Assembly (NCBI GenBank): GCA_035626475.1
Contig: DASPNP010000075.1
Coordinates: 1-64,000 of the forward strand
DNA from: DASPKT01 sp035626475
Lineage (GTDB): Bacteria > Pseudomonadota > Alphaproteobacteria > Azospirillales > Azospirillaceae
Direction of reading: 5' to 3'
Length of the DNA: 64,000 nucleotides
The notes under the pieces were generated by a model. The model did not search any database. It was not told where the DNA came from and saw only the letters and a list, made by a program, of their open reading frames with translations. The position numbers and the translations under genes are program-made. This document shows positions 57,756-64,000 of the stretch, piece by piece. How positions within the stretch are numbered: the first letter of the stretch is position 1; each line of letters opens with the position of its first letter.

Positions 57756-58655
57756 TCATGCCGGGCGGAGGCGCCGCAGCAGCCGCCCGTCGATCAGCGC
57801 CAGCCCCAGCGCGATCCCCGCCATGCCGGCCAGCTGGCGCGTGCCCACCGCCTCGCCCAGGAACGCCACGCCCAGCAGCGTGGCGCTGACCGGGATCAGC
57901 AGCGTCACCAGCAGCACGTTGGCGGCGCCGATCGAGGAGAGGATGCGGAAGAACAGCAGATAGGCCAGCGCCGTGCTGAGCAGCGCCAGCCCGGCCACGG
58001 CCGCCATGGTCTCCGTCCCCGGCACGGCCAGGGTCCAGGGCCGGTCGACCAGCAGCGCCAGCGGCACCATCATGATTGCCGTCGCCGCCACCTGCCCCGC
58101 CGCGGTCACGACCGGCGGGTCGGTGCGGAACCGCCGGCCGTAGAGGCTGCCGAGCCCGTAGCAGAAGGCGCCGGCCAGCACCGCCAGCTGGCGCGGCAGC
58201 TCGCCCCCCAGGTCGGTCAGCGCCGCCGGCCCGACCATGACCGCCACCCCGCCCATGCCGACCAGCACGCCGGTCAGCCGGTGGGCGCTCAGCCTCTCGT
58301 CCGCGGTGAGGAGATGGGCCAGGATCGCGCCCCAGAACGGCGTGCTGGCGTTCAGCACCGCCGCCATGCCGGCCGTCAGATGCGCCTGGCCCCAGAAGAT
58401 CAGGCAGAAGGGAACCAGGCTGTTCAGCAGCCCCAGCACGGCATAGCGGCGCCAATCGCCGAGCGGCAGGCGGTGGCCGGTGGCGCGGACCACGGCCAGC
58501 AGCACCAGCGCCGCCAGCGCGACGCGGCAGAGCACCAGGGTCAGCGGCGGCAGCTCGGCCAGCGCCACCTTGCCGAAGAAGAAGGAGGCGCCCCAGAGCA
58601 GCGAGAGCAGCAGGAGCAGGGCCCAGTCGCGGGTGCCGATGCGGGTAGAGGACAT
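57756..58655 (-). CDS. DMT/EamA-family transporter
   Basis: The 299-residue protein has ten predicted membrane helices in two EamA repeats, with the N-terminal SLLWGASFFFGKVALAELPP, FWGQAHLTAGMAAVLNASTP and the second-half ATLLGVAFLGEAVGTRQLAG. It is a drug/metabolite exporter-like permease; many export amino acids or purines. The substrate is not inferable. The ATG at 58655 (MSSTRIGTRDW) is used. Confidence 0.92.
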   Translation of the reverse strand: MSSTRIGTRDWALLLLLSLLWGASFFFGKVALAELPPLTLVLCRVALAALVLLAVVRATGHRLPLGDWRRYAVLGLLNSLVPFCLIFWGQAHLTAGMAAVLNASTPFWGAILAHLLTADERLSAHRLTGVLVGMGGVAVMVGPAALTDLGGELPRQLAVLAGAFCYGLGSLYGRRFRTDPPVVTAAGQVAATAIMMVPLALLVDRPWTLAVPGTETMAAVAGLALLSTALAYLLFFRILSSIGAANVLLVTLLIPVSATLLGVAFLGEAVGTRQLAGMAGIALGLALIDGRLLRRLRPA

Positions 58656-58862
58656 GCGCTTGGTGCCGGTCGCGGAGAAAGGATGGCGGAGGATGCGCCC
58701 TCCCGCCCCGCCGCCGCCACCCGGTTCCTGCGCCCGCGCGATCCCTCGGCGATGCGCTTGAGGATTGTCCTAGATCATTTGGCGCGTGCACCTTTCCTGG
58801 AATGATGGATCGAACGCGGCCGCCGCGCCTTCGGCGGCCGGGACAATCCGTCGAGGAAACCC

Positions 58863-60545
58863 ATGCCCCGCATCGCCCTTTCCATCCGCCTGAAGCTGTG
58901 GGCCCTGGTGGCCGCCGGTACCGCCTCGGGCGCCTGCGTCGTCATCGCTTCGCTGTGGCTGAGCTACGGACAGCTGCACACAGACCGCGAACACGCGCTG
59001 CGCATGATCGCCGAGACCGGGCGGGGGCTGGCGGCGACGCTGGAGGCCCGGGCGGTCGCCGGCGAGATGACGCGCGAGCAGGCGCAGGCCGCCTTCCGCC
59101 GCGACCTGACGGGGATGAAGCACGGCGCCGGGACGGAGTCCTACGTCTATGCCCTGACCATGGACGGCAAGGGTTTCGCCCATCCCGACCCGAAGGTCAT
59201 GAAGGGCGACGCCGTCACCGATGCCGAGGGCGTGCCCTATCTGCGCGAGATCGCCCGCATCGGCCGGACCCAGGGCGAGGGCGCCTTCGCCTATACCCTG
59301 CCGGCGCCGGGCGGCGGCACCGTGCCGGTGGTGACCTACGCCAAGGCCTTCCAGCCCTGGGGAATCGTCATCGGCACCAGCGCCTCGACCGACGACATCC
59401 TGGACCTGTTCCTGGCGAACCTCATGAAGCTCGCGGCGCTGGTCGCGGTCGTCGCCGTCCCGGCGGTGGCCTTCCTCGCCTATATCAGCCAGACGGTCAG
59501 CGCCTCGATCAGCGGGCTGGCGGGCAAGATGTCGGCGCTGGCGGCGGGCGACCTTGCCATCGCCATTCCCGAGGCCGACCGCGGCGACGAGGTCGGCGAC
59601 ATGGCCCGCGCCGTGCGGATCTTCCAGCAGCAGGGCGAGGCCAAGCGCCGGCTGGAGGCGGAGCAGGCCGAGGCGACGCGCCGGGCCGAGGCGGAGAAGC
59701 GGGCGGCCATGGCGGATCTCGCCGGCGCGTTCGAATCCTCCGTCGGCGGCGTGCTGCGCACCGTCTCGGCCGAGATCGCCGAGGTGGAGCGCGAGGCCGG
59801 CGCCGTCACCCAGGCGGCGGAGCGGGCCGGGTCGCTGGCGGCCGCCGTCGCCGCCGCCACCGAGCAGACCAGCATGAACGTGCGCACCGTGGCGGAGGCG
59901 GCCGAGCAGCTGTCGGCCAGCATCGGCGAGATCGGCCAGCAGGTCACCAGCTCCTCCACCATCTCGCACCAGGCGCTGGACCGCATCCAGGCCGCCAACC
60001 AGCGGGTCGAGGGGCTGGCGGCAGCGGTGGAGCGCATCGGCACGGTCGTCCAGCTCATCAACGAGATCGCCAGCCAGACCAATCTGCTGGCGCTCAACGC
60101 CACGATCGAGGCCGCCCGCGCCGGTGAGGCCGGCAAGGGCTTCGCCGTGGTCGCCAGCGAGGTCAAGCAGCTGGCCAACCAGACAGCAAAGGCGACGGAG
60201 GAGATCGCCGAGCATGTCCAGACCATCCAGGCCCAGACCTCCGGCACGGTGGCGGAGATCCACGAGGTGGTCTCGGTCATCCGCCAGGTGAACGGCATCG
60301 CCGCCGCCATCGCCGCCGCGGTGGAGGAGCAGGGCGCCGCCACCGCCGAGATCAGCCGCAACGTCCAGGAGGCCGCCGCCGGCACCCAGGAGGTGGCCGA
60401 CAGCATCCTCGGCGTCGACCAGGCCGCCAACGAGAGCGGCTCCGCCAGCCGCGGCATGCTGTCCCGCGCCCAGGCCCTGGCCCAGCAGTCCCACGCGCTG
60501 GACGGCGAGGTGAGGCGCTTCCTGGACGGGGTGCGGGCGGCCTGA
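58863..60545 (+). CDS. Methyl-accepting chemotaxis protein
   Basis: This 560-residue chemoreceptor has a first membrane helix (residues 10-32), a periplasmic single-Cache sensor (SYVYALTMDGKGFAHPDP, FAYTLPAPGG), a second helix (about 190-210), a HAMP domain (about 212-265) and a cytoplasmic signalling domain. The hairpin tip INEIASQTNLLALNATIEAA-RAGEAGKGFAVVASEV is intact. It binds CheA/CheW at the pole. The sCache type often senses organic acids. No che genes are near; it is an orphan receptor. The last helix ends VRAA with no CheR pentapeptide. Confidence 0.95.
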   Translation: MPRIALSIRLKLWALVAAGTASGACVVIASLWLSYGQLHTDREHALRMIAETGRGLAATLEARAVAGEMTREQAQAAFRRDLTGMKHGAGTESYVYALTMDGKGFAHPDPKVMKGDAVTDAEGVPYLREIARIGRTQGEGAFAYTLPAPGGGTVPVVTYAKAFQPWGIVIGTSASTDDILDLFLANLMKLAALVAVVAVPAVAFLAYISQTVSASISGLAGKMSALAAGDLAIAIPEADRGDEVGDMARAVRIFQQQGEAKRRLEAEQAEATRRAEAEKRAAMADLAGAFESSVGGVLRTVSAEIAEVEREAGAVTQAAERAGSLAAAVAAATEQTSMNVRTVAEAAEQLSASIGEIGQQVTSSSTISHQALDRIQAANQRVEGLAAAVERIGTVVQLINEIASQTNLLALNATIEAARAGEAGKGFAVVASEVKQLANQTAKATEEIAEHVQTIQAQTSGTVAEIHEVVSVIRQVNGIAAAIAAAVEEQGAATAEISRNVQEAAAGTQEVADSILGVDQAANESGSASRGMLSRAQALAQQSHALDGEVRRFLDGVRAA

Positions 60546-60627
60546 CGCGCGGCGGTGCGCGGGCGTCCGCGTTTGCGCCCTCCCCCCGCATCCGCTACAA
60601 CCGCCGCTTCTGCAGGAGGATGCGGGC

Positions 60628-61338
60628 ATGAGGCTGGTGCGGCTGGTCGCGAACCTGGGCTATGGCAGCCAGCGCGACGTCCGGGAGATGATCCGGTGGG
60701 GGCGCGTCACGGCGCCGGACGGCACGCCCTACGGCCCGGACGACAAGGCGGAGCACGACCAGGTGCTGGTCGACGGCGAGCCGCTGGACCCGCCGCCCGG
60801 CGTGGTGCTGCTGATGAACAAGCCCACGGGCTACACCTGCTCCACCAGCGATCCCGGCCGCATCGTCTATGAGCTGCTGCCCGAGCGCTTCATGCACCGC
60901 AAGCCGGTCATCGCGCCGGTGGGCCGGCTGGACCGCGAGACGTCGGGGCTGCTGCTGCTGACCGACGACGGCCAGCTGCTGCACCGGATCACCTCGCCCA
61001 AGCACCATGTGCCCAAGACCTACGAGGTCACGCTGGACCGGCCGCTCACCGGCACCGAGGGCGACGTGTTCGGCCGCGGCGGGCTGATCCTGAAGGGCGA
61101 GAAGACGCCGCTGCTGCCGGCGGTTCTGGAGCCCACCGGCGACAAGACCGCCCGGCTGACCATCACCGAGGGCCGCTACCATCAGGTCCGCCGCATGTTC
61201 GCCGCCGTCGGCAACCATGTCGTGGCGCTGCACCGCGCCGCCATCGGCGGCCTCACGCTGGCGGAGCTGCCGGAGGGCGAGTGGCGGCCGCTGGCGTCCG
61301 GCGAGCTGGACCGCATCTTCGCCGGGAGGGGCGCATGA
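60628..61338 (+). CDS. RsuA-family rRNA pseudouridine synthase
   Basis: The 236-residue enzyme has an S4-like N terminus (MRLVRLVANLGYGSQRDVRE) and the RsuA/RluB/RluE/RluF catalytic motif PVGRLDRETSGLLLLTDDGQ with the Asp. The tail EGRYHQVRRMFAAVGNHVVALHR is typical. It makes pseudouridine in rRNA; RsuA (16S position 516) is the most likely class by length. Its stop overlaps the start of the rsmC-like gene (ATGA), so they are coupled. Confidence 0.88.
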   Translation: MRLVRLVANLGYGSQRDVREMIRWGRVTAPDGTPYGPDDKAEHDQVLVDGEPLDPPPGVVLLMNKPTGYTCSTSDPGRIVYELLPERFMHRKPVIAPVGRLDRETSGLLLLTDDGQLLHRITSPKHHVPKTYEVTLDRPLTGTEGDVFGRGGLILKGEKTPLLPAVLEPTGDKTARLTITEGRYHQVRRMFAAVGNHVVALHRAAIGGLTLAELPEGEWRPLASGELDRIFAGRGA

Positions 61339-62381
61339 GCGGGGACGCGTTGCGCGTGCTGCTTCAGCCCTTCGCCGAGGGGCTGCTGCCGATGCCGGAC
61401 GCGGGGCGGGCGGTGCTGCTGCGCGCCGAACCGGCGCCGGAGCTGGACTCCGCCTGGCGCGACGCGCTGGTCTGCGAGCAGAGCTTCAAGCCGCACCATG
61501 ACGGCTTGGCCGCCGCCGGCTTCCAGGTGGAGCGGCGGCTCGACGGCACCGGCCGCTTCGACATGGCGCTCTGCCTGCTGACCAAGCACAAGGCGGAGAG
61601 CCTGGCGAACCTGGCGCGCGGCTGGGCGATGCTGGAGCCGGGCGGCGTGCTGGTCTGCTGCGGCGCCAAGGACAGCGGTGCGGCCAGCGTCGAGAAGCAG
61701 CTGCGCCTGGCGCTGGGCGAGCTGGAGAGCGGCCTGTCCAAGTCGCACTGCCGCGCCTTCTGGGCGCGCAAGGCGGATGACGCCATGCCGGAGCTGCTGG
61801 CCCGGTGGCTGGCGGAGGGCGAGATGCGGCTGGTGCCGGAGACGGGCTTCGTCTCGCGCCCCGGCCTGTTCGGCTGGAACAAGGTCGACGAGGGCTCGCG
61901 CCTGCTGGCGGAGCATATGCCGGCCCGGCTCAGCGGCGTGGTCGCGGATCTCGGCGCCGGCTGGGGCTATCTCACCACCGAGCTGCTGCGCCGCTGCCCC
62001 AAGGCCGAGCGCATCGACCTGTACGAGGCGGAGTGGCTGGCGCTGGAGGCGGCGCGGGAGAATGTCGGCCGCCTGTCGCCGGCGATACCGGTGGGCTTCC
62101 ACTGGCAGGACGTGACGGCGCCGGGCATCCCGCGCCGCTCCTACGACCGGGTGGTCACCAACCCGCCCTTTCATGGCAGCGGGGGCGCCGGCAAGGCGAC
62201 CGAGCACGATCTCGGCCGCGCCTTCATCCTGGCGGCGGCGGAGGCCCTGCGCCCCGGCGGCACCATGCTGCTGGTCGCCAACCGCCACCTGCCCTACGAG
62301 GCGGTGATCGACCAGAAGTTCCGGGGCAAGGTCGTGCTGGCGGAAGGCAACGCCTTCAAGGTCATCGAGGCGCGGCTGTGA
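61335..62381 (+). CDS. RsmC-like 16S rRNA methyltransferase
   Basis: This 348-residue methyltransferase has two domains; the C-terminal one has the SAM motif VVADLGAGWGYLTTELLRRC and the RsmC-type VVTNPPFHGSG (NPPFH), followed by LVANRHLPYEAVIDQKFRG. RsmC methylates G1207 of 16S rRNA at N2. The N-terminal part is degenerate, as in other RsmC proteins. It is coupled to the pseudouridine synthase gene; both act on the small subunit. Confidence 0.85.
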   Translation: MSGDALRVLLQPFAEGLLPMPDAGRAVLLRAEPAPELDSAWRDALVCEQSFKPHHDGLAAAGFQVERRLDGTGRFDMALCLLTKHKAESLANLARGWAMLEPGGVLVCCGAKDSGAASVEKQLRLALGELESGLSKSHCRAFWARKADDAMPELLARWLAEGEMRLVPETGFVSRPGLFGWNKVDEGSRLLAEHMPARLSGVVADLGAGWGYLTTELLRRCPKAERIDLYEAEWLALEAARENVGRLSPAIPVGFHWQDVTAPGIPRRSYDRVVTNPPFHGSGGAGKATEHDLGRAFILAAAEALRPGGTMLLVANRHLPYEAVIDQKFRGKVVLAEGNAFKVIEARL

Positions 62382-62535
62382 AACTCCGAAATCGCTTGTA
62401 AATTACTCTGGTTTCGCAGGATAGGCGGCAATGTTCGGCCCGTATGGCCTCATACCCCGAACGATCTTCCTTTAGAGATGATGCGCAGTTCTCTTCGGCT
62501 CCTCTAATATGAAGGGCTTGATCGGGAGCGGGCTC

Positions 62536-63561
62536 ATGCCGGAGAAGATCCTTAACGGCAATAATCATTTGGACGCGAAGGCCCTGCGCTTCGCCGTGGA
62601 TGCCGCCGGTCTGGCCGTGTTCGCCATGGATCTGTCCACCGGCGAGTATTTGTGGAACGAGCATCTGCGCGCCATGCTCGGCGTGCCCGGCGACTGCGCG
62701 CTGGACTACGAGGGTTTCCTGGCCATGGTCCATCCGGAGGACCGGGAGCGGGTCCGGGCCGCGGGGCTGGCGGCGATCGACCCGAAGGGCAGCGGCGCCT
62801 ATGACTGCGAGATGCGGATGGTCCGCCCCGACGGCGAGACCGTGTGGGTCCGGGCGCGCGGCCAGACCGCCTTCCTCCGCCGGGACAAGGGACGCCGCCG
62901 GCCGGCACGCATCATCGGGGTGGCGCGCGACGAGACCGAGCGGGTGCGCTCGCTGGCGCAGAAGGATTTGCTGATCCGCGAGATGAGCCACCGGGTCAAG
63001 AACTCGCTGCAGACGGTCGCCACGCTGCTGGACATCCAGACCCGGATGGAACGGGACCCGTTCCTGCGCGAGAGGCTGGAGGAGGCGCGCGGCCGGGTCA
63101 GCTCGGTCGCCAAGGTGCATCAGCATCTCTATGGCAGCCGCACGCTGGCGCGGGTGCCGCTCTCCCTATACCTGCGTGACGTGGTGCGGGACCTCGCCTT
63201 CCACCACGAGGCGGAGCGGCGCGGCATCGACACGGTGGTGGAGGCCGAGGAGGTGGAGGTGCCCAGCGGGCAGGCCACCGATATCGGCCTGATCGTCAAC
63301 GAGCTGGTCTGCAACGCCTTCCGCCACGCCTTCCCCGATGATCGGTCCGGGACCATCAGGGTGTCGGTCGGCATCCGCGAGGGCGCGCTGGACCTGCGGG
63401 TGGAGGATGACGGCATCGGCACGGGCTGCGAGCCGCCGGAGCGCGAGGGCAGCCTGGGCATGATGGTGGTCCGCACCCTGGCGGACCAGCTGGGCGCCGG
63501 GCTGGAACTGGACTGCCGCCGGGGCTGCCGGGTCGCGTTGCGCATTCCCCTGGTGCCATAG
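62536..63561 (+). CDS. PAS-containing HisKA_2 sensor kinase
   Basis: This 341-residue soluble kinase has a PAS domain (about residues 15-130; DLSTGEYLWNEHLRAMLGVP, MVHPEDRERVRAAG, CEMRMVRPDGETVWVRARG) and a HisKA_2-type core. The phosphoacceptor is in EMSHRVKNSLQTVATLLDIQ, the N box in IVNELVCNAFRHAFPD and the G box in VEDDGIG. There is no membrane segment. HisKA_2 and HWE kinases often act in light or general-stress signalling of alphaproteobacteria. The ATG at 62536 with CGGGAG is used; one at 62509 is possible. Confidence 0.9.
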   Translation: MPEKILNGNNHLDAKALRFAVDAAGLAVFAMDLSTGEYLWNEHLRAMLGVPGDCALDYEGFLAMVHPEDRERVRAAGLAAIDPKGSGAYDCEMRMVRPDGETVWVRARGQTAFLRRDKGRRRPARIIGVARDETERVRSLAQKDLLIREMSHRVKNSLQTVATLLDIQTRMERDPFLRERLEEARGRVSSVAKVHQHLYGSRTLARVPLSLYLRDVVRDLAFHHEAERRGIDTVVEAEEVEVPSGQATDIGLIVNELVCNAFRHAFPDDRSGTIRVSVGIREGALDLRVEDDGIGTGCEPPEREGSLGMMVVRTLADQLGAGLELDCRRGCRVALRIPLVP

Positions 63562-63578
63562 GCCGGCAATCCGGCCGC

Positions 63579-64000
63579 TCACGGCCCCGTCGCGGTCGCC
63601 GCCTCGGGCGGGGCCAGCGGATGGCCGGGCGGCAGGGGCGGACCGGACATCGGCGTGACCGGGGTGACGGCGTGGGTCTGGCCGAACCAGAGGAAGGCGT
63701 CGAACTGGCCGGCCAGCGAGGTCGACTGGTAGTGGCTCCGCCGCTCCGTCGCCGGCAGGTAGAGCACGCCGATCTGCCGTTCCTGGCGTTCCGGCGCCAA
63801 TGCCGCGCGGAGGTCCTCATGGATGCCCGGCCGGAGGTCGAGCAGGAACCGGTCCACCCCGGCGGCGGCCATGACCGCGCCCTGGCTGCCCGGCAGCGAC
63901 GGGTTCAGGCTCTTCACCTCAGGCAGGGCGCCCCACTCCGACGCCGCCATGACCGTGCCCTGGTCGGTGCCGAACCCGACCAGCAGCGCCTCCGGCCCGA
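63579..64000 (-). CDS. Erythromycin esterase-family protein, C-terminal part (cut by window end)
   Basis: About 140 C-terminal residues of an erythromycin-esterase-like protein are present, running off the window. LVGFGTDQGTVMAASEWGAL, the LPGSQGAVMAAAGVDRFLLD segment and GVLYLPATERRSHYQSTSLA match the end of that family, including the ERxSHY motif. Members hydrolyse macrolide lactones, or are of unknown substrate when chromosomal, as is likely here. The catalytic His and Glu lie outside the window. Convergent with the kinase gene 17 bases away. Confidence 0.85.
   Translation of the reverse strand, partial: GPEALLVGFGTDQGTVMAASEWGALPEVKSLNPSLPGSQGAVMAAAGVDRFLLDLRPGIHEDLRAALAPERQERQIGVLYLPATERRSHYQSTSLAGQFDAFLWFGQTHAVTPVTPMSGPPLPPGHPLAPPEAATATGP

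Overview
This 64 kb window comes from the chromosome of a very GC-rich Gram-negative bacterium, most likely an alphaproteobacterium of the Rhodospirillales/Azospirillaceae type. The support is an Irr-type Fur regulator, an isocitrate dehydrogenase of the alphaproteobacterial/Thermus architecture, a glutathione synthetase with its usual rsmI/yraN neighbours, an FeS-type bacterial photolyase with DUF2256, lolA, outer-membrane proteins, and two extracellular RTX proteins. The lineage call is inference from gene content. There is no integrase, transposase, phage gene or CRISPR array, so the window looks like ordinary core plus lightly accessory chromosome. Because GC is so high, many long antisense open frames exist; they were treated as shadows.

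Layout. 1-5.6 kb: end of an ornithine/lysine decarboxylase gene, a TorF-type porin gene behind a convincing sigma-54 promoter, a divergent LysR/DoxX pair sharing a perfect 15-bp LysR box, and a GAF-containing sensor kinase. 5.8-17.9 kb: a conserved hypothetical, an Asp/Glu racemase, a kexin-like subtilase with P domain and RTX repeats, a radical-SAM lysine aminomutase, an S9 peptidase, endonuclease V, tRNA-Arg(CCU) and a second RTX protein. 17.9-25.4 kb: a LysR gene divergent from icd, a DUF6671 zinc-ribbon protein, an MpaB-like oxygenase, an SH3 protein, a D-2-hydroxyacid dehydrogenase, a large palindromic repeat and an exported VOC protein.

25.4-36.1 kb is a housekeeping block: an LpoA-like lipoprotein gene divergent from rsmI-yraN-sirB1-like-gshB, then envelope proteins, lolA, an RluA-type pseudouridine synthase, a membrane methyltransferase, photolyase plus DUF2256, and tRNA-Ser(GGA). 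36.1-39.6 kb is an emrA-emrB-tetR efflux operon with two matching palindromic operators. 42.2-45.6 kb is an iron/oxidative-stress-looking cluster (DUF3501, HdrC/GlpC-like Fe-S protein, rubrerythrin, Irr); irr and the rubrerythrin gene share an upstream motif TGGA-N4-TTCCA that resembles an Irr control element.

45.7-57.5 kb: nitronate monooxygenase with tandem-DUF1330 protein, a glycerophosphodiesterase, a deletion remnant of a COG4671 glycosyltransferase, a stand-alone cyclic-nucleotide-binding protein, a DUF465 protein, an L,D-transpeptidase, a Pro/Ala-rich hypothetical, a RibA with a degenerate RibB-like half, an OmpR-type regulator, an MBL hydrolase, a DUF882 protein and a MntA/HepT toxin-antitoxin pair. 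57.7-64 kb: a DMT transporter, a chemoreceptor, an rsuA-like/rsmC-like rRNA modification pair, a PAS-HisKA_2 kinase and the 3' end of an erythromycin-esterase-like gene.

Three families of intergenic inverted repeats occur. One is present in three mosaic copies at 35.5, 42.9 and 50.3 kb.
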